Source: CALMRE01 sp964412895 (GTDB taxonomy: Bacteria > UBP6 > UBA1177 > JAKLFG01). From it: a stretch of DNA of 64,000 nucleotides. The DNA lies in assembly GCA_964412895.1 (NCBI GenBank), contig CAYPQK010000002.1, positions 1 to 64,000 of the forward strand, given 5' to 3'. Made by a program: the position numbers and the translations under genes. Of the stretch, positions 42,812-50,816 are shown piece by piece. Positions within the stretch are counted from its first letter, which is position 1. The number at the start of each line of letters is the position of its first letter. The notes below the pieces were generated by a model. That model worked only from the letters and a program-made list of their open reading frames with translations, did not search any database and was not told where the DNA came from.

Positions 42812-44299
42812 ATGAAAGGAACGATAAGAATACTGCTTGTGCCGGTGAGCGTTCTTTGGTTGCTCGCCTGTACCGCGACCGGCGCGGACCCCGTTGACGA
42901 TACCGTCGTCGACGATGATGTGGTACAGGATGTTGAGATCGTCGACGAAGAGATAAAGGACGAAAATCTCGTCGACGATCTGTCGGATCAGTCGGATCAG
43001 ACCGATCCGTCGGATCAAATCATCGTCGACGATATCACGGTCGACGAACAGCCCGACGAGGACATGGATACCGGCCCGTGGATGCCGGTGGCGCCGAAGC
43101 GCGAGACGCAGGGGATATGGACCATCGTCTGGCTTTCGGGAACGCCCTACGAAATGGGTTATCAGCATGGACAACTACTCCATGACCAGTTGGAGAAAGG
43201 GATCAAGGATTCGCAGTATGTCAGCGATCTCAAATGGCAGATATCGATCGCGGGGACCGTCGGGCTCGACAACTTCGCGAGTCTCAACTCCTACCCCGAT
43301 ATCGTGCAGGAATGCGACGGAATGGTCGCCGCCGCGGGCGACATCGGCTGGACGAAAGAATTGTGCCTGTTCGTCAACTTCGGCGATGTGATGGTCGAGG
43401 CGCTTGACGGCATCATCCCGGCGAACCGTCTCCACCGTCCCGGCTGTTCGCAGATGATGGTGACCGGTGACGCCACCGCCGACGGCCGGATGTACCACGG
43501 GCGGATACTCGATTGGGGCGAGGTCGACTATCTTCTCTGGTTCCCCACCATCTTCGTGCGCCAGCCCTCCGACGGTCTGCCGCATGTATTTATCGGATTC
43601 CCCGGCAACCTTTCCCCTTACTCCGGGATGAATGTCGCGGGACTCTCGATGGCCTCGAACGAGTCGGACCCGTTCGACGGCGACCAGAACGACTACAGCG
43701 GCCGCAGTCATGTCCAGATGCTCGGCCAGTTGCTCAAGAAAAGCGCGTCGCTCGACGAAGCGATATCGTTCGTGCAGGGGGAGGACCACATGAGCGTCGA
43801 GCAGATCGGCGTCGCCGATGCGGGAACCGACCGCGCCGGTGTTTTCGAGATGACGGCGACGGCGGTGGCGGTGCGCGAGATGACCGCTGACACTCTCTGG
43901 ATGACCAACCATTTCGTCGCGCCGGAGACCGAGGCGCTCGACCTCGACCCCATCGGCGATTCGACCCGCCGCCGCTTCATGCGTTTTTCTGAGTTGGTGC
44001 CGCAGGAGGGGAATGAGTCGCGTTACGGAACCTTTGATGTGACTGAAATAATTAAGGTTCTTCGTGACCGGATCAACCCCGAGACCGGGCTGGAAAGTGC
44101 CGTGGGGACCTTCGACGACGACAGCAGTCTGGGCACCAACGGCGCCATCTACGCGATGGTGTTCGACCCCGCGAAGCTCCATTTCTGGGTGGCGGCGGGG
44201 ACCATGCCGGTGCCGGAACAGGAGTTCACCGGCTTTTCGCTCGGCACGCTTCTCAACTGGCCCGGCGCGACGCCGGTCGACCCGGCGGTGATACCGTGA
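42812..44299 (+). CDS. C45-family Ntn-hydrolase lipoprotein
   Basis: The protein has 495 residues. The signal peptide ends VLWLLAC and is followed by a ~75-residue acidic linker with LSDQSDQTDPSDQI. The catalytic part begins near residue 100 (GIWTIVWLSGTPYEMGYQHG). Cys212 in HRPGCSQMMV fits the N-terminal nucleophile of C45 acyl-CoA:penicillin acyltransferase-like hydrolases, with MYHGRILDWGEVDYL after it. In this family the chain is normally cut before the Cys to activate the enzyme, which would free the catalytic fragment from its lipid anchor. The substrate is unknown; amide or acyl-amino-acid hydrolysis is typical. The L,D-transpeptidase gene overlaps its stop. Confidence 0.78.
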   Translation: MKGTIRILLVPVSVLWLLACTATGADPVDDTVVDDDVVQDVEIVDEEIKDENLVDDLSDQSDQTDPSDQIIVDDITVDEQPDEDMDTGPWMPVAPKRETQGIWTIVWLSGTPYEMGYQHGQLLHDQLEKGIKDSQYVSDLKWQISIAGTVGLDNFASLNSYPDIVQECDGMVAAAGDIGWTKELCLFVNFGDVMVEALDGIIPANRLHRPGCSQMMVTGDATADGRMYHGRILDWGEVDYLLWFPTIFVRQPSDGLPHVFIGFPGNLSPYSGMNVAGLSMASNESDPFDGDQNDYSGRSHVQMLGQLLKKSASLDEAISFVQGEDHMSVEQIGVADAGTDRAGVFEMTATAVAVREMTADTLWMTNHFVAPETEALDLDPIGDSTRRRFMRFSELVPQEGNESRYGTFDVTEIIKVLRDRINPETGLESAVGTFDDDSSLGTNGAIYAMVFDPAKLHFWVAAGTMPVPEQEFTGFSLGTLLNWPGATPVDPAVIP

Positions 44300-45021
44300 A
44301 AAAAGAATTCGGGACATTATTCAGTTGGCGACCGGCGCTGCTTCTGGCGATACTGGTCATGTTGATACTTTCCTTTAATATCCTCCGCTCAAACTTCCAG
44401 ACGGTGCTTGGTAAAATGCGCGGCGACCGGTCGGTGCAGTCGGTCGTGAAAGCCTGCGAGAAGGCGACCGACGAGAACCTGATGCCGAAGTTCGAGAAGG
44501 CAGGAGCTTCGTATCCGCCGAAGAGCATCACGCTCGTCGCGCTGAAAACCGAAGAGATGCTGGAACTGTGGGCCGACGGGAAGTACATCAAGAGTTATAT
44601 GTTCACCGCCAACAGCGGTACCGTCGGGCCGAAACTGCGGCAGGGCGACTACCAGATACCGGAAGGGATCTACCGCATCGAACACTTGAACCCGATGAGC
44701 AGTTACTACCTTTCGATGAAGGTGGGCTATCCGAACGACTTCGACCGGGCGCGGGCAAAAGAGGACGGGTGCACCGCCCTCGGCGGCGATATCTTCATCC
44801 ACGGGTCGAGTGTCACCATCGGCTGCATACCGATAGGCGACGGGCCGATTGAAGAACTCTTCACCCTCGTGGCGAAGACCGGCGTGGCGAAAGTGACTGT
44901 CATCATACTGCCGAACGATGTCCGCACCGGCGCACCGTTCATGGCGCCGCCGAATCCGCCGAAATGGCTCCCCAAACTGCACGACGAACTCAAAAAAGCG
45001 ATAGCGCCGTACAAGCGGTAG
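44296..45021 (+). CDS. L,D-transpeptidase (YkuD family)
   Basis: The protein has 241 residues. It starts at GTG 44296, overlapping the previous stop by four bases, so translation is coupled. A membrane helix lies at about 12-30 (PALLLAILVMLILSF). The YkuD domain covers about 75-215 and contains the catalytic motif GGDIFIHGSSVTIGCIPI with Cys177. Its style (SLMKVGYPND..., 'HG-SxGC') resembles YafK-like members. L,D-transpeptidases cross-link peptidoglycan or attach proteins to it, so it acts in the periplasm. Pairing with a secreted amidase-like hydrolase suggests a joint role at the cell wall, an inference only. Confidence 0.88.
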   Translation: MKKEFGTLFSWRPALLLAILVMLILSFNILRSNFQTVLGKMRGDRSVQSVVKACEKATDENLMPKFEKAGASYPPKSITLVALKTEEMLELWADGKYIKSYMFTANSGTVGPKLRQGDYQIPEGIYRIEHLNPMSSYYLSMKVGYPNDFDRARAKEDGCTALGGDIFIHGSSVTIGCIPIGDGPIEELFTLVAKTGVAKVTVIILPNDVRTGAPFMAPPNPPKWLPKLHDELKKAIAPYKR

Positions 45022-45037
45022 CTCCTTCGAAGGCTAC
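45018..45037. terminator. Weak bidirectional hairpin between convergent genes
   Basis: GTAG 45018-45021 pairs with CTAC 45034-45037 around the palindrome CCTTCGAAGG 45024-45033, with two unpaired bases on one side. There is no strong T run. Confidence 0.3.
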
Positions 45038-45043
45038 CTTATA

Positions 45044-46168
45044 TCAGATATACTTCCTGAACCGGACGACCGAGATGGCGAAGGTGACCACGCCGAGGAT
45101 GGTGAGGGCGATGAAGTCTTTGTAGAGCACCTCGATGCCGGAGCCTTTAAGGAAGAGCGAACGGACGATCTCAAGGTAGTAGGTGAGCGATATTCCTTTC
45201 GAGAGATACTGGAACATCTCGGGCATCGAATCTATCGGGAAAACGAAGCCCGACAGATAGATGAAGGGCATCATGATGACGAACATCACCGTCATCATCG
45301 CCTGCTGTTGCGTCTGCGAAATGGTCGATACAAGCAGTCCCAAGCCGAGCGTGTTGAACAGGAACAACAGTGACCCGACGAAGAGCAGCCACCCCTGTCC
45401 TTTGAACGGGATACCGAACAGATTGATCGCCACCAGCGTCACCAGCAGTACCTCGATGAGGCCGATAAAGAGGAACGGCAAGAGTTTCCCGGCGAGCACC
45501 GGCAGTTTGCGGATGGGGGTGACCACCAGCATCTCGATGGTCCCGCTCTCTTTTTCGCGGACTATCGCCATCGCGGTGAGCATGACGGTGATGATCATCA
45601 GGATGAGACCGAGGAGCGCCGGCACCATGAAGTGGCGCGTCTTGAGTTCGGGATTGTACCAGACCCGCTGGCGCAGGTCGACGCCGGGGATGGACGATAC
45701 GCCCGCCGCCGCCATTCGTTTGACCAGTATCGCCGCCGAGTAGCGCGCCGTTATCTGCACCGCGTAGGTGAAACCGTTCGAGGCGTAGTTGGTGTCGGAG
45801 CCGTTGATGAGGAGCTGTACCGCGGTCGCTTCGCCCCGCTGAAGTTTCTCGCCGAAACCGTTCGGGATGACGAGTCCCAACTGGACGATGCCGCGGTCCA
45901 TCGCCGGGTCGATATCGCGGTCGGCCGACGCCTCGACGGTGCGGGTGAAGTAGCCGCTCCCGAAGAAATGGCCCAGATACTCGGCGCTCTCTTCACTCCG
46001 GTCGTGGTCGCAGACCGCCACCGGGATGTCGTTGATATCGAAGTTGGCGGCGTACCCGAGGACAATGAGCTGGATGATCGGGGCGACGAACAGGATGGGG
46101 AACATCTTCTTGTCGCGCCGCAGTTGCATCAGTTCCTTGCGGATCATTTGCGCCAGCATCTTCCGCAT
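45044..46168 (-). CDS. ABC-2 type transporter permease (YbhR-like)
   Basis: The protein has 374 residues. One membrane helix near the N-terminus (FPILFVAPIIQLIVLGYAA) is followed by a large periplasmic domain of about 140 residues, then five helices. The C-terminal half carries FLFIGLIEVLLVTLVAINLF and PFIYLSGFVFPIDSMPEMFQ, typical of ABC-2 exporters of the YbhS/YbhR type. It is the last gene of a six-gene operon and shares one base with the permease before it. Together the two permeases should form the membrane channel of an exporter for hydrophobic compounds; the substrate is unknown. Confidence 0.92.
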   Translation of the reverse strand: MRKMLAQMIRKELMQLRRDKKMFPILFVAPIIQLIVLGYAANFDINDIPVAVCDHDRSEESAEYLGHFFGSGYFTRTVEASADRDIDPAMDRGIVQLGLVIPNGFGEKLQRGEATAVQLLINGSDTNYASNGFTYAVQITARYSAAILVKRMAAAGVSSIPGVDLRQRVWYNPELKTRHFMVPALLGLILMIITVMLTAMAIVREKESGTIEMLVVTPIRKLPVLAGKLLPFLFIGLIEVLLVTLVAINLFGIPFKGQGWLLFVGSLLFLFNTLGLGLLVSTISQTQQQAMMTVMFVIMMPFIYLSGFVFPIDSMPEMFQYLSKGISLTYYLEIVRSLFLKGSGIEVLYKDFIALTILGVVTFAISVVRFRKYI

Positions 46169-47292
46169 CAGACGAGCCTCACTTTTTTCAGCCGCACCGC
46201 CGATACCACTATCATAAAGGTCGAGAAAAGCGCCAGCGCCAAAAGATCGTACATCCCCGTCTCGAACCCGGCGCCGCGCATCATGATGCCGCGCAGAAGT
46301 TCGACGAAATACTTCGCCGGCACCACCACCGTGACCGCCTGAATGACCGGCGGCATCCCCGAGATGGGGAAGATGAAGCCCGACAGCAGCAGCGACGGCA
46401 GCATGCTTGAGAGCGCCGCGACGAAGAAGGCGACCTGCTGAGAACTGGTTATCGTCGAGATGAGTATCCCCTGTCCGAGCGCCGCGAGGACGAAGAGGAG
46501 CGCCGCGGCGGCCAGCAGCAACATCGATCCCTTGATGACGACATCGAAGGCAAGGTTGCCCACCAGAAGGATGATGACGGTGCTCACCCCCGCTATGGCG
46601 AGGTATGGCAGGGTCTTGCCGATGATGACGGTGACGGCCGAGAGCGGCGAAACGAGGAGCTGTTCCATCGTCCCCCGTTCCCGTTCCCGCACCACCGACA
46701 GCGCCGTCGAGATGGTCCCGGTGATCATGAGGATGAAAACGATGAGTCCCGCGATGAGGAAGAGGCTCGACTTGAGTTCCGGGTTGTACCAGATGCGCCC
46801 CTCGGGCGTTATCGGGAGCGATATCTTTTTGCCCATCCGGAGCGCCCAGTCGGCGACGATCCGCTGTCCGTAGGCGGTAGTGTAGGCTTGCAGATAGCCC
46901 TGCACGATGGCCGCCTTGCGTCCGTCGGAGCCGTCGATGAACCCCTGCACCGGCGCCGTTTCGCCCCGCTCCAGCGCCTTGGCGAACCCCTCCGGTATCA
47001 CGAGCGCCACCATCACCGTCCCGTCGTCGAGCGCCGCGTCGAGGTTGTCACGGTTCATGAACATCGTCTCGAGTTTGAAATATTCGCCGCCGGTCAGCGT
47101 GAGGGTCAGTTCGCGCGACCGCTCGGTCGAATCGAGGTCGAGCACTCCGAGCGTCACATTGCGGACATCGAACGACAGGACATAGCCGAAGAAAAGGAGC
47201 AGAAAGGCGGGAAAGAAGATGAGCATGAAGAGACTTCTCGGATCGCGTCCTATCTGAATGAACTCCTTTTTTATCACCGCGTGCAGATTCAT
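46168..47292 (-). CDS. ABC-2 type transporter permease (YbhS-like)
   Basis: The protein has 374 residues, the same length and topology as the downstream permease, so they likely pair as a heterodimer. It starts MNLHAVIKKEFIQIGRDPRS, has one N-terminal helix, a periplasmic domain, and five C-terminal helices with SVVRERERGTMEQLLVSPLS and LLLSGFIFPISGMPPVIQAV. The start overlaps the end of the ATPase gene by four bases (ATGA). Confidence 0.92.
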   Translation of the reverse strand: MNLHAVIKKEFIQIGRDPRSLFMLIFFPAFLLLFFGYVLSFDVRNVTLGVLDLDSTERSRELTLTLTGGEYFKLETMFMNRDNLDAALDDGTVMVALVIPEGFAKALERGETAPVQGFIDGSDGRKAAIVQGYLQAYTTAYGQRIVADWALRMGKKISLPITPEGRIWYNPELKSSLFLIAGLIVFILMITGTISTALSVVRERERGTMEQLLVSPLSAVTVIIGKTLPYLAIAGVSTVIILLVGNLAFDVVIKGSMLLLAAAALLFVLAALGQGILISTITSSQQVAFFVAALSSMLPSLLLSGFIFPISGMPPVIQAVTVVVPAKYFVELLRGIMMRGAGFETGMYDLLALALFSTFMIVVSAVRLKKVRLV

Positions 47293-48209
47293 GTCGTTTT
47301 CCCCGCGATATGAAGAAACACATCCTCAAGCGTCGGCGTCACCTGCTCCACCGCCGTGATCCCGGCGACACCGGCGAACAGTTCTTCCGCCGGGAGCGCC
47401 GCGTCGGCCATGACATGGAGCGTATCGCCGAAAAGCGCCGCCGACTTAACCGCCGGAAGTTGCCGCACCGCCGGGAGGAGAGATGCCGGATCGGCCGCCT
47501 GCACCTCGTACAGCCGCCATGCCGCAAGCAGTTTCTTCAGCCCCGCCGGGGTATCTTCGGCCACGATCTCGCCGTCGGCGATGAACGATATCCGGTGGCA
47601 GAACTCCGCCTCGTCGAGGAAGTGGGTCGTCACGAATATGGTGGTCCCCGCCGCCGAGAACGAATAAATGAGATCCCAGAACGCGCGCCGCTGTATCGGG
47701 TCGACCCCGGCGGTCGGCTCGTCAAGGAAGATGATGTCGGGTTCGTGAATGATGGCGCAGGCGAGCGCCAGCCGCTGCTGGAAGCCGCGCGGCAGGTCCC
47801 CCGCGAAGGTGTTGCGCCGTTCGGTGAGCTCCAGCAACGCAAAGACCTCGTCGCGCCGGGCCTTGAGCCGGTCGGGCGTCATGCCGTAGATGTCGCCGAA
47901 GAAATCGACATTCTCGGCCGCCGTCAGGTCCTCGTACAGCGAGAACTTCTGGCACATGTAGCCGATCCGCCGCTTCACCCCCTCGGGATCATTCGCCACA
48001 TCGACCCCGGCGACCAGCGCGGTGCCGCCGCTTGGCTCCAAAAGACCGCAGAGCATCTTTATCGTCGTCGATTTTCCCGCGCCGTTCGCCCCGAGAAAGC
48101 CGTATATCTCGCCGCGTTCCACCGTGAAATCGATCCCTTTAACGGCGCGGAAAGAACCGAACCGTTTCTCCAGTTTCGTAACGGTGATGGCGTTGGGCGT
48201 TCCGGTCAT
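47289..48209 (-). CDS. ABC transporter ATPase
   Basis: The protein has 306 residues. Walker A is GANGAGKST, the Q-loop is in YMCQKFSLYED, the signature region reads LPRGFQQRLALA in place of LSGGQ, Walker B is IIFLDEPTAGVDP, and the switch His is in FVTTHFLDEAE. The altered signature (PRG instead of SGG) is common in this exporter type. A C-terminal ~80-residue regulatory region follows. It is paired with a second ATPase that overlaps its start, suggesting a heterodimeric engine, as in the fused two-domain ATPase YbhF of enterobacteria. Confidence 0.93.
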   Translation of the reverse strand: MTGTPNAITVTKLEKRFGSFRAVKGIDFTVERGEIYGFLGANGAGKSTTIKMLCGLLEPSGGTALVAGVDVANDPEGVKRRIGYMCQKFSLYEDLTAAENVDFFGDIYGMTPDRLKARRDEVFALLELTERRNTFAGDLPRGFQQRLALACAIIHEPDIIFLDEPTAGVDPIQRRAFWDLIYSFSAAGTTIFVTTHFLDEAEFCHRISFIADGEIVAEDTPAGLKKLLAAWRLYEVQAADPASLLPAVRQLPAVKSAALFGDTLHVMADAALPAEELFAGVAGITAVEQVTPTLEDVFLHIAGKTT

Positions 48210-49129
48210 GCCGCCCTCCGCCGCTCGGTGAGGAGTCGGATGAAAACATCTTCCAGCGTCGGCTTCACCGCCCGGAATTGCGTCACCCGCACCGTACCCT
48301 CAAGCGCCTCTCTCAGCGCCGCCTCGTCGCCCTGCGCGGTGAGTTCCGCGTGAATTTTATCACCGAATATCTGCACCGAGGCGACCCCCGGTAGCGTCTG
48401 CGCCAGTTCGTAGGCCTTTTTCAACGGCTCGGCGATCACCTCAAAGAGCCGTCCCGGGAACCGCTCCTTGGCGCCGCGCGGCGTCTCGACGGTGATGACC
48501 TTCCCGCCGTCCATGAAGGCGACCCGCTTACACCGCTCCGCCTCGTCGAGGTACGGCGTTGAGATGACGATGGTGACGCCCCCCGCCGAGACCTCGGCGA
48601 GGATGTCCCAGAAATCGCGCCGCGCCACTGGATCGACGCCGTTGGTCGGCTCGTCGAGGAAGATGATCTCGGGGGTGTGGATGAGGGTGCAGGCAAGCGC
48701 CAGTTTCTGCTTCATGCCGCCCGACAAAGCGCCCGACAGCCGGCCGCGGAACCGTTCAAGATCCATGTAATCGAGCAGTTCCTTGCGGCGCGCCGCATAG
48801 CCCTTTACGCCGTGTATCTCGGCGAAGAAATTGATATTCTCCTCAACGCTGAGATCGCCGTAGAGCGAGAAGCGCTGAGAGAGGTAGCCGATCTTCCGGA
48901 TGAGCGCCATCTTCTCCTTGACCGTGTCGAACCCGAGTACGCGACAGCTCCCGGCGGCGGGAGGCAGCAGGCCGCAGAAGATGCGGATGAGGGTCGTCTT
49001 CCCGGCGCCGTCGGGACCGACGATGCCGAAGATCTCACCTTTTTCGACCGCGAGATCGACGCCGTCCAGCGCCGTCACCTTCCCGAACGAGAAGCGGAGG
49101 TTCGTGGCTTGAAGAACCGTGTCGGTCAT
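48206..49129 (-). CDS. ABC transporter ATPase
   Basis: The protein has 307 residues. Walker A is GPDGAGKTT (Asp replaces the usual Asn/Ser), the Q-loop lies in YLSQRFSLYGD, the signature is canonical (LSGGMKQKLALA), Walker B is IIFLDEPTNGVDP, and the switch His is replaced by Pro in VISTPYLDEAE, where the partner ATPase has THFLDEAE. The lost His suggests that one of the two ATP sites is degenerate, a frequent feature of heterodimeric ABC exporters. It overlaps both neighbouring genes by four bases. Confidence 0.93.
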   Translation of the reverse strand: MTDTVLQATNLRFSFGKVTALDGVDLAVEKGEIFGIVGPDGAGKTTLIRIFCGLLPPAAGSCRVLGFDTVKEKMALIRKIGYLSQRFSLYGDLSVEENINFFAEIHGVKGYAARRKELLDYMDLERFRGRLSGALSGGMKQKLALACTLIHTPEIIFLDEPTNGVDPVARRDFWDILAEVSAGGVTIVISTPYLDEAERCKRVAFMDGGKVITVETPRGAKERFPGRLFEVIAEPLKKAYELAQTLPGVASVQIFGDKIHAELTAQGDEAALREALEGTVRVTQFRAVKPTLEDVFIRLLTERRRAA

Positions 49130-50082
49130 TTCACAAACACCACATCGACCGGCATCCCTGGTTTGAAGATGCCCGCGCCGTTGTCGGCGGTCAGTTCGAT
49201 CCGGTAGACCGTCTTGACCCGCTCCTCTTTGGTCTGTATCGTTTTGGGGGTGAATTCGGCGATGTCGGCGATGCGCGATACCGTCGCGGTGAGCGGTTTA
49301 TCGGGGAACGAATCGACCCGCACCGCGGCCTGCAGGCCGAGCTTCACGAGCCCCAGATCGCGCTCCGGCACAAAGGCGGTGATCTTCACCGTCGACAGGT
49401 CGGAGATGATGGCGAGGGTACTTCCCGGCGCCGCCACTTCGCCCGGTTCGGCGAGCCGGTGGAGGACCGTCCCGTCGCGCGGCGCATAGATGGTGCAGTC
49501 GGCGATCTTCTTCTTCAGGATGTCGATGGCCGACCGCGCCTGATCGTAGGCCGCCACCGCCGCGTCTATCTCCTCTTTCTGCGCGCCGTTCTGCGCCTTC
49601 TCATATTGCTTTTTCGCCTGTTCGACCTGACTTTTCGCCCGGTCGCGCTGGGTCATCATGTCGTCGAGGTCCTTGTCGGTGACCGATCCGGCCTCTTTCA
49701 GTCGAGAGAGGCGCTGATATTCGCGCTCGAACTTTTCGGCGCCGATATCGGCCTGATTGACCAGTTCTTTCGCCGACGCGAGGTCTTCGCTACGCGCTCC
49801 TTTTTTAACGAGCGCCAGCCGCGCAGAGGCCGCCCGCACGCCGGCCTCGGCCTGCTTGAGTTGCAGTTCATAGTCGGCGGTGTCTATCCGGGCGATGACC
49901 GCCCCTTTCTTCACCACCGTCCCCTCGACCGCGTTCATCTCGATCAACCGCCCGGCGACCAGCGGCGATATCCGCACCGTGTCGCTCTCGACCGAACCGG
50001 TCAGCACGATCTCGTTCAGATTCTCCTTGCCGTTGCAGGCGGCGATGAGCATGAACATAAGGAAAAGAAATGTCTTTTTCAT
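49126..50082 (-). CDS. HlyD-type periplasmic adaptor (YbhG-like), lipoprotein signal
   Basis: The protein has 318 residues. The N-terminus MKKTFLFLMFMLIAAC ends in a lipobox Cys16, so it is anchored by lipid rather than by a helix. Lipoyl halves (VEGTVVKKGAVIARIDTADY and DGTVLHRLAEPGEVAAPG) enclose a coiled-coil hairpin at about 75-190 (DDMMTQRDRAKSQVEQAKKQ). The beta-barrel part follows (ADNGAGIFKPGMPVDVVFVK). It should link the inner-membrane ABC exporter to an outer-membrane channel, which is not encoded in the operon. Overlaps at both ends fit strong coupling. Confidence 0.92.
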   Translation of the reverse strand: MKKTFLFLMFMLIAACNGKENLNEIVLTGSVESDTVRISPLVAGRLIEMNAVEGTVVKKGAVIARIDTADYELQLKQAEAGVRAASARLALVKKGARSEDLASAKELVNQADIGAEKFEREYQRLSRLKEAGSVTDKDLDDMMTQRDRAKSQVEQAKKQYEKAQNGAQKEEIDAAVAAYDQARSAIDILKKKIADCTIYAPRDGTVLHRLAEPGEVAAPGSTLAIISDLSTVKITAFVPERDLGLVKLGLQAAVRVDSFPDKPLTATVSRIADIAEFTPKTIQTKEERVKTVYRIELTADNGAGIFKPGMPVDVVFVK

Positions 50083-50669
50083 GACACACCTCCCGTGCGC
50101 CGTTCCGGAGGCACGATGCCGTGGAAGAAGATGCCGAATATCTGCTCGGCGAATTCGGACGGTTTCAGGTTGAGTTCGAGCATCATCGCCGGGTTGCCGA
50201 GCCGGTTGATGATCTGCATGAAGACCCGCAGGAAGAGGTCGACATTGAGGTCGGCCCGCACCTCGCCGTTCTTCTTGCCGCGCTCGATGACCTCGCCGAT
50301 ATGCGAAAGGACCGTCAGCCGCCGTTCCTCTATCTCGCGCCAGAGGTCGGGCATCATCCTCATGTCGGCCATCATCGGCTCCGAAATGTCGCGTGACAGG
50401 CCGCGGAACACCTCAATGACGCCGACGAAGAAATCGGCGACGGTGTTCGTTTCCTTCATCAGTTCCTGCATCCGCGCCATCTTCGGTAGCATGATGGTCA
50501 GGACGACCGCCCGCACCAACTCCTCCTTCGACGGGAAGAGGGCGTAGAGCGTTTTCTTGCTCATCCGCAGGTTCGCGGCGATCTCGTCCATCGTGATGCG
50601 CCGGAATCCGAACTGATAAAAGAGCCGTTTCGCCTCGGCGACCACCAACTCCCGGGTATCTTCCGCCAT
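50079..50669 (-). CDS. TetR-family repressor (CecR-like) of the export operon
   Basis: The protein has 196 residues. The ATG at 50669 has GGGAGG upstream; the frame extends to 50708 but that part crosses the operator. The N-terminal helix-turn-helix is typical (AKRLFYQFGFRRITMDEIAA, SKKTLYALFPSKEELV). The C-terminal domain has a TetR_C-type ligand pocket. It is the first gene of the operon and a near-perfect inverted repeat overlaps its promoter, so it should repress itself and the exporter until a ligand binds. The arrangement parallels enterobacterial CecR-YbhGFSR. Confidence 0.93.
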   Translation of the reverse strand: MAEDTRELVVAEAKRLFYQFGFRRITMDEIAANLRMSKKTLYALFPSKEELVRAVVLTIMLPKMARMQELMKETNTVADFFVGVIEVFRGLSRDISEPMMADMRMMPDLWREIEERRLTVLSHIGEVIERGKKNGEVRADLNVDLFLRVFMQIINRLGNPAMMLELNLKPSEFAEQIFGIFFHGIVPPERRTGGVS

Positions 50670-50686
50670 GACAACCTCCCAAAACG

Positions 50687-50718
50687 AAGGAAACTTAAAA
50701 CTCAACAATCGTTTCCTT
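50687..50718 (-). promoter_or_regulatory. Candidate TetR operator
   Basis: Perfect eight-base arms AAGGAAAC (50687-50694) and GTTTCCTT (50711-50718) are separated by 16 bases. The repeat covers the end of the -10 box and the start point of the operon promoter, an ideal position for autorepression. Confidence 0.6.
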
Positions 50719-50745
50719 TATACTCCTCCGTTTTCCCATTGTCAA
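50717..50745 (-). promoter_or_regulatory. Promoter of the TetR-ABC export operon
   Basis: On the minus strand a perfect TTGACA (50745-50740), a 17-base spacer and TATAAA (50722-50717), the strongest promoter match in the window. Confidence 0.8.
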
Positions 50746-50755
50746 CAGAAATAAT

Positions 50756-50783
50756 TTGCCAGCGGCGGTAAGTTCGATATACT
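50756..50783 (+). promoter_or_regulatory. Promoter of the first MFS gene
   Basis: TTGCCA at 50756-50761, a 16-base spacer and TATACT at 50778-50783, followed by GGAGG and ATG 50817. Confidence 0.7.
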
Positions 50784-50816
50784 TCACACGATTTTTTACT
50801 TCTCTGGAGGATTCTC

